From Methylomonas sp. ZR1 (GTDB lineage: Bacteria; Pseudomonadota; Gammaproteobacteria; Methylococcales; Methylomonadaceae): a DNA stretch of 64,000 nucleotides. The stretch spans positions 682,001-746,000 of the forward strand of contig NZ_RCST01000001.1 in the NCBI RefSeq assembly GCF_013141865.1, written 5' to 3'. This document shows, in pieces, positions 34,677 through 44,003 of this stretch; the stretch's first letter is position 1; each line of letters begins with the position of its first letter. A program made the position numbers and the translations under genes. The notes under the pieces are model-generated. The model ran no database searches. It worked only from the letters and a program-made list of their open reading frames with translations, and had not been told where the DNA came from.

Positions 34677-36932
34677 TTACTTAGCCGGTTCCGCAGGCTT
34701 TGCCGAGGCCGCTGCCGGAGCAGGCGCATCAACTTTCGCTGGCGCCGCTTTTTCCTCCACCTGGGCCGCTTGTTCCGTTTCTTGCTTGGGTCCGATATAG
34801 CCTTTATGCCAAGCGTAGGCCGCGCCGGCCAGCAGGATCAGCAAAAACACGTAGCTTTTCCAATGGCTTTGCTTTTCGCCGAATGGATCGACCATTTGCA
34901 TTTCCGCGTCTTTCGGTAATTTGGCGATGCCGGTCAACAAGCGGCCGAACGGGATGTTGATAAAGGCTTTGGCATTCACCGCCCAGCCGCAGGCGTCCAG
35001 AACCGGTGCCAGATTGCGTTGGCGTAGTTTCAAATAAGCGATAAACATGGATGGGCCGGAAATCGCGAGCATCACGCCGATGATGGCCAGCGGCATTTGC
35101 CACCAAACCAAGCCCATGAAGCTGCTCATCACGGTGGCCAGCGCAGTACCGATCGCGCCGATTGCCAAGCCGATGGCGGCGAAAATCCCGGCAAATTTGC
35201 CGACGTCGAACGGGGCCGGCGGTTCCTTGCCTTGTCCGGCATTCGCGCCGGCTTCGGAAATGCCTTTAAACGTATTTTCGTGCGCCGCTTTGTCGCGGGC
35301 CGACGCACTTTTTTCCATTTGCTCGTTAATCATCCGCGCGACACGTTTATAAGGCGCCCAGAATGCTTCTTTGATGCTGATCGGGTTTTCGATGATTTTG
35401 ACGATGGTCGCATCCCAGTCCAAGCCATTGCGGTCGTAAAACACGCCGTTGCGGCCGACGCGCAAATTGTCGCTGTCGCCGCCGGTAAAGGCCGCGGCGA
35501 TGGTCAGGGTTTCGTTGCTGCCTTGGCGGCGGCAGACGCAATAGGCCAGAAAGATTTTGCTCAGTTCCGCCAATTTGCTATGGCTGTCCACGTCATCCAC
35601 TTTCACGCACAATTGGCAGCTTCTGCCGTCCAGATACAAGGTACCGGCTTGGAAAATAGCGTGCGGTTCCGGGCTGTAAAAATCGCGAAACGACACGAAG
35701 TTGTTTAATAAGGTGTACAGATCGCGGTAGTAATGCAGCAAGCGCACGACAGAATCGATGGCTTTGGCGTGCGGTTCCAGAGCCAAATCCTGTTCGACCA
35801 AGCCGGTCAATTTGGCTTGCGTATCGCTTTGCAACAGCGTTTTGATGCGCTCCAGCCCCAAGCTTTCGACGGCATTGGCAGGTTTTTTCTGCAACCAAGC
35901 CTGGTAATCGGCGAATTGGCCGACCACGCTTTGCCATTGTGCGTCGGACAAGCTATCCAAAGTGCCCAGCAGCGGTGTCAGCACCTGGGTTTTTAACTGG
36001 TCTATCGCCGCCCGCCAAGCCGGATTCAAGCCGGCATTTAACGGCAAGTTAGCGCCGGCGGCGATAGCGGCCAGCGGCAGTTTAGCCAGCTCTTCACTGC
36101 CGGCGGATAAATCGATGCCGGCCAGTTGCTCGTAGCGGCTGTCGGCTGGGTTCAACAACTCGGTTGCGCCGGTGTCGAATTCCGCTAATTGGCAGCGGGT
36201 AAAAAAGTCGTCGATTTTGGGTTTTACTTGCGCCAGCAAGGCCGCTGCCGCTTCGGTGTCGGCGATTTGATTGCGAATCCGCACGGCTTCTGCGTCGCTC
36301 TGTTGCCACCAATCGAAGTATGCGCCGGCATCTTTAAAAAATTGCTCGATTTTTTCCAGATTAATACCCGGCTCGCCGCAGCGATCCTCAACCTCGCCCA
36401 AGCAGGCGATGATGTCGGTGATGGCTTGCTGGCCGGCCTCGTCGCCGGCGGCTTTAATCGGAATAATGCCGTCGCCGTTAAATTGGGTGTTGGCGAAAAT
36501 CTTGGTCATATCGGCCAGATCGTCGGCGGTGATTTGGCTTACATCCGCCTTGCCCAGGTTTTTTAAGATCTCAATGGCGGAGGCCAGTAGCTGTTGACCT
36601 TCTTCATCTTGATCGTTAATTGCCGCCAGCGGCAGGGTCGTGTTTTGTTGGATCAAATCGGCCGGGTTTTTCAGCACTTTACTCACCCAACGCACCGCTT
36701 CGATGACCTCGTTCGCTCTGATGCGGCCGTCGTTATCGGTATCCAGCAACGCCAGGGTTTGGTTGTCGAAGAACAAGCCGTGGGTCGGGCAACTCAGCGC
36801 CGCCCATAATTTCTGATCCAGTTCAGGCAGTCCGATTAAATCGCTACCGCGCTGCAATTCAACCTGATCGAAACCGCCGAGTCGGGCAAACCGCCATTTT
36901 TCGGCAACATTGCGGCTGGATATGGGCGTCAT
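34677..36932 (-). CDS. Large EF-hand membrane protein of unknown function
   Basis: 751 residues from ATG 36932, chosen because GGAGA precedes it; the frame opens 14 codons earlier. A canonical EF-hand calcium loop lies at residues 64-75 (D64-D66-D68-G-R70-I...E75). The middle is helical and soluble. Two closely spaced hydrophobic segments lie at roughly 590-645 (FAGIFAAIGLAIGAIGTALA and the following WQMPLAIIGVMLAISGPSMF), with a third near 700 (SYVFLLILLAGAAYAW), and the C-terminal tail is Ala/Pro/Lys-rich. I do not know the family by name. It lies 57 bases behind the HExxH-protein gene on the same strand, so the two may be co-expressed. Confidence 0.8.
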   Translation of the reverse strand: MTPISSRNVAEKWRFARLGGFDQVELQRGSDLIGLPELDQKLWAALSCPTHGLFFDNQTLALLDTDNDGRIRANEVIEAVRWVSKVLKNPADLIQQNTTLPLAAINDQDEEGQQLLASAIEILKNLGKADVSQITADDLADMTKIFANTQFNGDGIIPIKAAGDEAGQQAITDIIACLGEVEDRCGEPGINLEKIEQFFKDAGAYFDWWQQSDAEAVRIRNQIADTEAAAALLAQVKPKIDDFFTRCQLAEFDTGATELLNPADSRYEQLAGIDLSAGSEELAKLPLAAIAAGANLPLNAGLNPAWRAAIDQLKTQVLTPLLGTLDSLSDAQWQSVVGQFADYQAWLQKKPANAVESLGLERIKTLLQSDTQAKLTGLVEQDLALEPHAKAIDSVVRLLHYYRDLYTLLNNFVSFRDFYSPEPHAIFQAGTLYLDGRSCQLCVKVDDVDSHSKLAELSKIFLAYCVCRRQGSNETLTIAAAFTGGDSDNLRVGRNGVFYDRNGLDWDATIVKIIENPISIKEAFWAPYKRVARMINEQMEKSASARDKAAHENTFKGISEAGANAGQGKEPPAPFDVGKFAGIFAAIGLAIGAIGTALATVMSSFMGLVWWQMPLAIIGVMLAISGPSMFIAYLKLRQRNLAPVLDACGWAVNAKAFINIPFGRLLTGIAKLPKDAEMQMVDPFGEKQSHWKSYVFLLILLAGAAYAWHKGYIGPKQETEQAAQVEEKAAPAKVDAPAPAAASAKPAEPAK

Positions 36933-36989
36933 GGTGTGTCTCCTGTGTTGAGTAGTTTTTGTTATGTCTATCACGAAATTTCGCTAGTT

Positions 36990-38129
36990 TTACAGACTTG
37001 GGTCGCCTGACGCAACTTGCTTTGTTGGGTTGCAGGCCGGGCAGGAGACTTGCAATAACTCGCCGCTATGTCTATGCCTTAAAGGACGGGCACGGCCATC
37101 CAATTGGTTCATATCTTGGTAAAGCCGGTTTTCGTGATTGATCACTTCGCGTTCGTGCTCAAAAGGGTACAAAGTCTGGGCCATGCCGCCGCCGTCTATG
37201 AAATGCCGGCTGTCCAGCAACATCAATTTGGCATGCAGCAACTCGTGCAGTAAGGCGTCGGCAGGCGAGATGCTACAGGCGGGTGTACTGTCGCAGCCCG
37301 GTTCGTTCAGCAATTGCGCACCCAAGCGGGTATCGAAATAAATCGTTACGCTATCCACACCAAATTCGTTGCCAAAAGCCTGGGTTTGCCAGGTGTTTTG
37401 CCGGTATTTGAGTACGAGTTTTTGGCCGCGCAGTTCGTTAAGCAAATTCACGGCTTGCGGGTAGTGCGAAAAGTAGTCGGCCATCACCGCCAGATCCGCG
37501 CGGATATTAGAGGGATCGGCGGACTCGGCCTGGTAGATGGTGCTTAGAAAATTGGCAATTTCCGTTTTCGCCAGCGCATCGCTGTTCAGCGTGGCCTGCT
37601 TTTGACTGTAGGCCGCCATCACTTCCGCGGCGCTGGGCGGTTTACGCAGACGCAAGCGTATCGTGGCTGCGCCGTCCTGATCGACCGATAGCTTGGCCTG
37701 CATGCTGTTGACCGGTTCGGCCAATTGGCTGGCGACGGCCGGCACGGCATTGACCGGCTGCAAATCGTTGGCGCTTACGATGCGCGAAGAGCCCAGCATG
37801 CCGATGCAAAAACTCAATACCAGACTGACTTCGCGGCGGCGGTTATGCTGGATAGTGCTATCGTCGCGCTGCCGGTTGTCTTCTTTAAGATAGATGTCGT
37901 AGCGCCGGGCTATTGCTGCCAATTCGGCATAAGCTGAGGCGGCGTCGCGGCTCAGGCCGGCTTGACACACCAGGGCCGGATTGCCGCCGATTAAACAGGG
38001 ATGCAGAAAGTTGCGGTCCGGCGGCTGTTGCAAATACCAGCGATTTAAATCGCTGGCTAATTTGTCGATTCCCTCAATGCGGCTCGCCTCGCCGCCAAAG
38101 GCCTGTGCCAGGGTTGATAATCCATTCAT
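36990..38129 (-). CDS. Putative zinc metalloprotease, M91 (NleD)-like
   Basis: 379 residues. The zinc motif HELLH is at 295-299 (ALLHELLHAKLML), followed by an acidic/His-rich stretch (YPFEHEREVINHENRLYQDM) in which a third ligand is likely. The layout resembles M91 effector-type proteases such as NleD. There is no signal peptide or membrane segment apart from a mildly hydrophobic patch near residue 105, so how or whether it is secreted is unclear. A CPAC pair lies near the C-terminus. It is divergent from gspC, with the Pho-box promoter between. The M91 assignment is inferred from motif layout alone. Confidence 0.7.
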   Translation of the reverse strand: MNGLSTLAQAFGGEASRIEGIDKLASDLNRWYLQQPPDRNFLHPCLIGGNPALVCQAGLSRDAASAYAELAAIARRYDIYLKEDNRQRDDSTIQHNRRREVSLVLSFCIGMLGSSRIVSANDLQPVNAVPAVASQLAEPVNSMQAKLSVDQDGAATIRLRLRKPPSAAEVMAAYSQKQATLNSDALAKTEIANFLSTIYQAESADPSNIRADLAVMADYFSHYPQAVNLLNELRGQKLVLKYRQNTWQTQAFGNEFGVDSVTIYFDTRLGAQLLNEPGCDSTPACSISPADALLHELLHAKLMLLDSRHFIDGGGMAQTLYPFEHEREVINHENRLYQDMNQLDGRARPLRHRHSGELLQVSCPACNPTKQVASGDPSL

Positions 38130-38240
38130 GTGCTTAGTTAATGTGGGTGGGTTCAGTTTTTCGACCGACTTTATCAGCGCTTTAGGGCTACCGGCAAGCC
38201 AGCTGCCGACGCAGATGGGTGGCTATCGGCCGGGCCGGCT

Positions 38241-38274
38241 TTGTCATAAAACAGTCATGTTTTCCCAGCATAAT
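38241..38274 (+). promoter_or_regulatory. Pho box and -10 upstream of gspC
   Basis: TTGTCATAAAACAGTCAT (38241-38258) matches the PhoB consensus CTGTCAT-AWAW-CTGTCAY except at two arm positions, with the two TGTCA/AGTCA cores 11 bases apart. A CATAAT -10 lies at 38269-38274, ten bases beyond the box, which is the exact geometry of PhoB-activated promoters, where the box replaces the -35. Transcription would begin near 38281, at the gspC ATG itself. Confidence 0.65.
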
Positions 38275-38280
38275 CCAAGC

Positions 38281-38826
38281 ATGATGAAATTTGCGGGATA
38301 TTCAAGATTTGCTTTCGATTGGAAATCAGCGGCGTGTGGATTAGGCGGCGGCGTTTCTTTGCCATGGCTTGCCACAGCGCTGGCGACGGTTTATTTGCTT
38401 GCGGTGTTGTATGCCAACCTGCCCGATGCGTTGGCCGATGTCGACCAGATGCCGGCAGAGTCCGCAGCGCCCATCTCACCCGAAATGGTCACGCAAAATC
38501 CGCCCATGGATTTGTCGGAAATCGGCACTTGGCATTTGTTCGGGCAAAGCCCGGATAGCGTATCTGGTGATGGCGCCGTTGCGGAGACGCAATCGCAACT
38601 CAAACTGCTGGGCATCCTGTTTTTATCCAAGAATCCGGAAAATGCCAGCGGCATCATCCAAACCGACGACGGCCAGCAAAAGAAATATAGGCTGGGCGAT
38701 GAACTGCCCGGCGGCGCGGTGTTGCAGTCTGTCCAAGCCGACCGGGTGTTGCTGAAGCGTGGCGAACGCCGGGAATCCCTGTTATTAAAAAAAGATAGCG
38801 TCCACGCGCCATCCGCCGCCGAATAA
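38281..38826 (+). CDS. gspC: Type II secretion inner-membrane protein GspC
   Basis: 182 residues. One membrane helix (LPWLATALATVYLLAVLYA) follows a short cytoplasmic N-terminus, then the periplasmic homology region (WHLFGQSP, LKLLGILFLS, KYRLGDELPGGAVL), which contacts the secretin GspD. There is no PDZ or coiled-coil C-terminal domain, as in short GspC proteins. ATG 38281 or 38284 is likely; ATG 38257 overlaps the Pho box and would be outside a transcript made from the predicted promoter. It heads an eleven-gene cluster in the order C-D-E-F-G-H-I-J-K-L-M. No gspN or prepilin peptidase gene is present here. Confidence 0.85.
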   Translation: MMKFAGYSRFAFDWKSAACGLGGGVSLPWLATALATVYLLAVLYANLPDALADVDQMPAESAAPISPEMVTQNPPMDLSEIGTWHLFGQSPDSVSGDGAVAETQSQLKLLGILFLSKNPENASGIIQTDDGQQKKYRLGDELPGGAVLQSVQADRVLLKRGERRESLLLKKDSVHAPSAAE

Positions 38827-38848
38827 TTCCCTCCCTTATAAACTGCAA

Positions 38849-40756
38849 ATGAAAACACGCTTGTTGATCGGCTTGCTGCTGGCCATATTCTGCCCGATGG
38901 TACTGGCGGAAAAAGACGAATTCTCGCTGAATCTGAAAGATGTCGATATTCGCGCCCTGATCGAAACGGTTGCCGATGTCACCGGTAAAAACTTTATTAT
39001 CGATCCGCGCATTACCGGCAATATCTCGGTGGTGACTTCCACGCCCATGAAGTCCGCGCAAGTCTACGATGTATTCCTGTCCATACTAAAGGTGCACGGA
39101 TACTCCGCGATTCCGAACGGCAATGTGGTGAAGATTATTCCCAACGTCACCGCCAAGCAGGACGGCGAGGAAAGCGAGTTGCGCGGCAACCCACAGAACG
39201 GCGACGAGCAACTGACCAGGGTGTTACAGGTGCATCATGTCGATGCCACGCAACTGGTACAGACCCTGTTGCCGTTGATGCCGCAATACGCCTTTATCGG
39301 CGCCGTGCCGGAAAGTAACACCGTCATCCTGTCCGATACCGCCGCGAATGTTAAGCGCTTGGCAGCGATGATCAAGCAAATCGATAAAAGCGATTTACAA
39401 AACATTGAAATCATCAATCTGCGGCATGCCAACGCCGCCGATTTGATACTGCCGCTGAATACGCTGATTACCAGCAATAATGCCGGAAAAACCACGGCTG
39501 TCCCGCCGCCCATGGTGGCCGACGAACGCTCCAATTCCATTATTCTGGGCGGCGACCCGGAGATGCGTTTGCAGATGCGCGCCTTGATCGCCAATCTGGA
39601 TACGCCGATGGAAAAAGCCGGCAATACAGAAGTAATTTATATGCGTTATGCGGTAGCCAAGGAATTGGTGGAAACGCTGACCGGGGTGGGGTCTTTGAAG
39701 GACGAAAAAGCCGATCAAGCCAAAACCAAAGCCACTACTGCCAAGGACTTTGACATTCGGGCCGACGAGGCCGCCAATGCGCTGATTATCACGGCGCCGC
39801 ACGATTTGATGCTGACTTTGAAATCGGTGGTCCGGCAGCTGGACGTGCGCCGCGCGCAAGTGCATATCGAAGCGATTATTGCTGAAGTCAGCTACGACAA
39901 ATCGCAGAACATCGGCGTCGAATGGCAAACCAAGGACGATGGCAGTGTGTTTGCGGCCAGCAGAAAGGGCGAAGGCAACTCTTTGAATTTGTCGCAATTC
40001 ATTACCTCCGCCGGCAAGGGCCTGAGCATCGGTTATCTAGCCGGTAGCGAACTAAAAGCCTTGCTGACCGCCTTTGCCAGCGATACCGACGTCAACGTGT
40101 TATCCACGCCGTCGCTGGTGACGATGGATAACGAAGAAGCCAGCATGATAGTTGGCCGTAACATCCCGTTAACCACCGGCCAATACACGCCGTCGGTCGG
40201 CGGCAGCTTGAGCACGCCGTTTCAGACTATCCAGCGCGAAGACATCGGTATCAAACTCAAAGTCTTGCCGCAGATCAACGAAGGCAACGCAGTTAAATTG
40301 AAAGTCGCGCAAGAGGTCTCCAGTGTGGTGCAAGGCACAACCGGCGCCGATTTGCAGACCAATAAGCGCAAAATCGAAACCAGCGTATTGGTCGATGACG
40401 GCAAGGTCCTGGTATTGGGCGGCTTGATCGAAGACGACATCACCGAAACCGTGGATAAAGTGCCACTGTTGGGGGACATTCCTTATCTGGGCTATTTGTT
40501 CCAAACCAATTCCACGACCATCACCAAAAAGAATCTGATGGTGTTTTTGCGCCCGCAAATCATCCGGGACGCGGGTAAATCCAGCGGTTTGACCCACGAC
40601 AAATACAACTACATTCGCGACAAGCAGCAAGAGTTTAACGAAGACGGCGTATTGTTGATGCCGGAGCAGAAACAGCCGTTGCTGGACAATTTACCGGACG
40701 ACAATTTGGCCGGGCAAGACAATCGCGGCGAGGCTGGCGGCAATGGCCAGCGCTGA
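38849..40756 (+). CDS. gspD: Type II secretion outer-membrane secretin GspD
   Basis: 635 residues, usual size. A signal peptide (MKTRLLIGLLLAIFCPMVLA) is followed by the N0 domain (FSLNLKDVDIRALIETVADV), repeated N1-N3 domains with GAVPESNTVILSDTA and ADERSNSIILGG, and the secretin core with NVLSTPSLVTMDNEEASM, VGRNIPLTTG and the final LLGDIPYLGYLF block. It forms the multimeric gate through which folded exoproteins leave the periplasm. The gene starts 22 bases after gspC and overlaps gspE by 14 bases. Confidence 0.95.
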   Translation: MKTRLLIGLLLAIFCPMVLAEKDEFSLNLKDVDIRALIETVADVTGKNFIIDPRITGNISVVTSTPMKSAQVYDVFLSILKVHGYSAIPNGNVVKIIPNVTAKQDGEESELRGNPQNGDEQLTRVLQVHHVDATQLVQTLLPLMPQYAFIGAVPESNTVILSDTAANVKRLAAMIKQIDKSDLQNIEIINLRHANAADLILPLNTLITSNNAGKTTAVPPPMVADERSNSIILGGDPEMRLQMRALIANLDTPMEKAGNTEVIYMRYAVAKELVETLTGVGSLKDEKADQAKTKATTAKDFDIRADEAANALIITAPHDLMLTLKSVVRQLDVRRAQVHIEAIIAEVSYDKSQNIGVEWQTKDDGSVFAASRKGEGNSLNLSQFITSAGKGLSIGYLAGSELKALLTAFASDTDVNVLSTPSLVTMDNEEASMIVGRNIPLTTGQYTPSVGGSLSTPFQTIQREDIGIKLKVLPQINEGNAVKLKVAQEVSSVVQGTTGADLQTNKRKIETSVLVDDGKVLVLGGLIEDDITETVDKVPLLGDIPYLGYLFQTNSTTITKKNLMVFLRPQIIRDAGKSSGLTHDKYNYIRDKQQEFNEDGVLLMPEQKQPLLDNLPDDNLAGQDNRGEAGGNGQR

Positions 40757-42254
40757 ACCGACAGCGCCAGCGCCGACCGACATCAGGCTGCCGTCATACG
40801 GTTTTGCCAAGCGCCACGGCGTGCTGGTCGCGGAATGTTCGGCGAAGCAGGCGCGTATCGTTTACCAACCAAAAGCCACGGTAACGGCTTTGCTTGAAAT
40901 CCGCCGCTTCGTTGCTAGACCGGCCAGTTACGAAGCGGTGGGTGCGGAGGAATTCGAACGGCTGTTGCAGGCGGTTTACGAACATAAAACCGGCCATGCC
41001 CAGCAAATGGTGGCCGATATGCAGGACAATCTGGATCTGTCGGAGATGGCGCAGCATCTGCCCAAGCCGGAAGACTTGCTGGAAAGCGAGGACGAAGCGC
41101 CCATCATCCGTTTGATCAATGCGCTGCTGACCGAAGCCATCAAGGAAAACGCCTCGGACATTCATATCGAGTCCTACGAAAAACGCATGGTGGTGCGGTT
41201 TCGGGTGGACGGCACCTTGCGGGAGATTATCGAACCGCAACGCGAATTTGCACCGATGGTGATTTCCCGCCTGAAAGTCATGGCCAAGCTGGACATCGCC
41301 GAGAAGCGTTTGCCGCAGGACGGCCGCATCTCCCTGAATATCGGCGGCCGCACCGTGGACGTGCGGGTATCGACTTTGCCTTCCGGCCACGGCGAGCGGG
41401 TGGTGTTGCGCTTGCTGGATAAGCAGGCTAATCAGTTAAGCCTTAGACAAGTCGGCATGTCGGATTACGAACTTGACAGCATTCAGCAGATGATCGCCCG
41501 GCCGCATGGCATTATTTTAGTGACTGGGCCGACCGGTTCCGGCAAGACCACCAGCTTGTACGCGGTGGTTAATCAATTGAACCAACGCAGCCGCAATATT
41601 CTCACCGTCGAAGACCCTATCGAATATTACCTGGACGGCGTCGGCCAAACTCAGGTTAATGCCAAGGTAGACATGACCTTTGCCAAGGGCTTGCGTGCAA
41701 TTTTGCGCCAGGACCCGGACATCGTGATGGTCGGCGAGATTCGCGACCGGGAAACCGCCGAAATTGCCGTGCAAGCGAGCTTGACCGGACATTTGGTGCT
41801 ATCGACTTTGCATACCAATACCGCCGTCGGCGCCATCACCCGGCTGCGGGATATGGGCATAGAACCGTTCTTGTTGGCCTCCAGCTTGGTCGGCGTGATT
41901 GCGCAACGGCTACTACGCAAATTGTGTCCGCATTGCAAAACGCCGGAGCAGGTGCCGGCGCGGGATTTAGCCAAGCTGGGTTATGGCGGCGATGCCGACC
42001 AATTCGTAACTGTGTATCAAGCCCAAGGTTGTCCGCAATGTCATAACCACGGTTACAAAGGCCGGGCTGGGATCTTTGAAATGATCATGCTAGATAGCGT
42101 GATGCAGCAGTTAATCCATGACGGCGCCGGTGACCTGGAACTGGAACGGCATGCCCGATTGACTTCGCGCAGCATTCAGCAAAGCGCGCTGGAAAAAGTC
42201 CTGAATGGCGACACCAGCATCGACGAAGCCATCCGCATCACCTTAAAAGATTAA
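40743..42254 (+). CDS. gspE: Type II secretion ATPase GspE
   Basis: 503 residues. Walker A is G262-PTGSGKT (K268), followed by the Asp box (LTVEDPIEYYL), Walker B (LRQDPDIVMVGEIRD) and His box (LTGHLVLSTLHTN). The tetracysteine zinc motif CPHC...CPQC near the C-terminus is typical of GspE. The hexamer hydrolyses ATP in the cytoplasm to drive pseudopilus assembly, contacting GspL. The ATG lies 14 bases inside gspD. Confidence 0.95.
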   Translation: MASAEPTAPAPTDIRLPSYGFAKRHGVLVAECSAKQARIVYQPKATVTALLEIRRFVARPASYEAVGAEEFERLLQAVYEHKTGHAQQMVADMQDNLDLSEMAQHLPKPEDLLESEDEAPIIRLINALLTEAIKENASDIHIESYEKRMVVRFRVDGTLREIIEPQREFAPMVISRLKVMAKLDIAEKRLPQDGRISLNIGGRTVDVRVSTLPSGHGERVVLRLLDKQANQLSLRQVGMSDYELDSIQQMIARPHGIILVTGPTGSGKTTSLYAVVNQLNQRSRNILTVEDPIEYYLDGVGQTQVNAKVDMTFAKGLRAILRQDPDIVMVGEIRDRETAEIAVQASLTGHLVLSTLHTNTAVGAITRLRDMGIEPFLLASSLVGVIAQRLLRKLCPHCKTPEQVPARDLAKLGYGGDADQFVTVYQAQGCPQCHNHGYKGRAGIFEMIMLDSVMQQLIHDGAGDLELERHARLTSRSIQQSALEKVLNGDTSIDEAIRITLKD

Positions 42255-42263
42255 AAATCGGCC

Positions 42264-43475
42264 ATGGCGGTATTCGAATATAAAGCGCTGAACGGCAAGG
42301 GCAAGGCGGTTAAAAGCACGATTGAAAGCGACACCATCAAAACCGCGCGCCAGCAATTAAAAGTCAACGACTTAACCCTGCTGGACATTCAGGAAGTTCA
42401 TAAAAAAGAACGCACAGGCCAGTCGCCGTTTTTAGCTCAAAACATCGGCATGCGCGCGTTGGCGCATATCACCCGGCAGTTGGCGGCTTTGCTGAAGTCC
42501 GGTTTGGCGATAGACGAAGCACTGGGCATTATCGCTCGGCAATTGGAATCCAATCGCGCCAGACGGATTTTGCTTGCGATCAGGAGCCGGATTCTGGAAG
42601 GCCAAAGCCTGGCCGTGGCCTGTCAGGCATTTCCCAGTACCTTTCCGCCCTTGTACCGCGCCACTATCGAAGCCGGCGAATCGTCGGGCAAGTTGGATCA
42701 GGTCTTGGAAAAACTGGCCGATTATCTCAGCGACAAAGGCCAGCTGCATCGCAAGTTGCAGATGGCGATGATTTATCCGGTGTTGCTGTCGTCCGTGTCC
42801 GTACTGGTGGTCGTCGGCCTGTTGGCTTACGTGGTGCCGGAAATCACCGGCGTGTTCGACAAAATGGGCCACGAACTGCCGGCCATTACCCAAGGGCTGA
42901 TTAGTTGCAGCGATTTTTTGCAGAGCAATGGCTTGCTGCTGCTGGCTATTGGCGGGGCTTTATCGGTAGCCGCCAAGCTGATTCTGCGACGGGAGCGGCC
43001 GCGCATGCTGTTTCACCGTTGGCTGCTGACCATGCCGATTACCGCCCGCTTTTCCAAAGGCTTAAACACCGCGCGATTTACCCGCACCTTGGCAATTTTG
43101 ACCAATAGCGGCGTGGAGTTGCTGGAAGCGCTAAAAATATCCAGCCAGGTTTTGTCCAACAACGCCATGCAGCAAGCGGTGGCGCATACCGCGATTCGCG
43201 TGCGGGAAGGCCAGAGCCTGAATAAGGCGCTGGAAGCCAGCGGCTTCTTCCCGCCGGTGACGATACATTTGGTCGCCAGCGGCGAGGCCAGCGGCCAATT
43301 GCCGCGCATGCTGGAAAGCGCCGCCGACGATCAGGAGCGCGATATTCAGGCGCTGACCGAATTGACCATGGGTTTGTTCGAGCCGGCTCTGATTTTGTTC
43401 ATGGGCCTGGTGGTGCTGACCATCGTACTGGCGATTCTGTTACCGATATTTGAAATGAACCAGCTGATTAGATAG
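42264..43475 (+). CDS. gspF: Type II secretion platform protein GspF
   Basis: 403 residues, the family norm. Two homologous T2SSF domains are visible (ITRQLAALLKSGLAIDEALG and FTRTLAILTNSGVELLEALK), with three membrane helices (MIYPVLLSSVSVLVVVGLLA, LLLLAIGGALSVAAKL and LILFMGLVVLTIVLAILLPI). GspF is the inner-membrane base on which pseudopilins are assembled by GspE. It follows gspE after nine bases. Confidence 0.95.
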   Translation: MAVFEYKALNGKGKAVKSTIESDTIKTARQQLKVNDLTLLDIQEVHKKERTGQSPFLAQNIGMRALAHITRQLAALLKSGLAIDEALGIIARQLESNRARRILLAIRSRILEGQSLAVACQAFPSTFPPLYRATIEAGESSGKLDQVLEKLADYLSDKGQLHRKLQMAMIYPVLLSSVSVLVVVGLLAYVVPEITGVFDKMGHELPAITQGLISCSDFLQSNGLLLLAIGGALSVAAKLILRRERPRMLFHRWLLTMPITARFSKGLNTARFTRTLAILTNSGVELLEALKISSQVLSNNAMQQAVAHTAIRVREGQSLNKALEASGFFPPVTIHLVASGEASGQLPRMLESAADDQERDIQALTELTMGLFEPALILFMGLVVLTIVLAILLPIFEMNQLIR

Positions 43476-43481
43476 CGGTTT

Positions 43482-43515
43482 TGTCATACGCCTGTCACGT
43501 TATCTTCTTAATCTT
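43482..43515 (+). promoter_or_regulatory. Second Pho box, upstream of gspG
   Basis: TTGTCATACGCCTGTCAC (43482-43499) matches both PhoB half-sites (CTGTCAT/CTGTCAC) but for the first base, with the cores 11 bases apart. TAATCT at 43510-43515 is a weak -10 ten bases further on, giving a start ~50 bases ahead of gspG. It would be an internal promoter for gspG to gspM. Confidence 0.55.
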
Positions 43516-43571
43516 CTCCCCGTTGTCCCGCAGGCCGGGACCTGTTTAAACCAATCCGACTTTAAACCGTT

Positions 43572-44003
43572 ATGAGCAATAAAAAACAGCAAGGCTTTAC
43601 CCTGATCGAAGTGATGATCGTGGTGGTGATTTTGGGCATCTTGGCGTCCATCGTCGTCCCGAAAATCATGGGCAGACCGGACGAGGCCCGCGCCACGCGC
43701 ACCTTGCAAGACATCAGGGCCATCAGCGCCGCGCTGGACTTGTACAGACTGGATAACTTCAGCTATCCCACCACCGACCAAGGCCTGGAAGCTTTGGTGC
43801 ATAAACCCGCCAATCTACCGGCCGGCGCGCATTGGAAGCAGGGCGGCTATCTGGATCAATTGCCGGTCGATGCCTGGGGCAAAGCGTATTTTTATATGCA
43901 GCCCGGCGCGCACGGCGAATTTGATTTGTATTCCTTTGGCGCCGACGGTGTGGAAGGCGGCAGCGAAGCCGGCGCGGACATCACCAATTGGGTGCAAAAA
44001 TAA
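43572..44003 (+). CDS. gspG: Major pseudopilin GspG
   Basis: 143 residues. The prepilin cleavage motif is QQGFTLIEVMIVVVILGILA, with cleavage after Gly and Glu at +5 of the mature chain. The globular domain has the family features YRLDNFSYPTTDQGLEALV and the calcium-loop region near the end (GKAYFYMQPGAHGEFDLYSF and GADGVEGG). It builds the pseudopilus shaft. It is separated from gspF by 96 bases that hold the second Pho box, and overlaps gspH by 16 bases. Confidence 0.95.
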   Translation: MSNKKQQGFTLIEVMIVVVILGILASIVVPKIMGRPDEARATRTLQDIRAISAALDLYRLDNFSYPTTDQGLEALVHKPANLPAGAHWKQGGYLDQLPVDAWGKAYFYMQPGAHGEFDLYSFGADGVEGGSEAGADITNWVQK

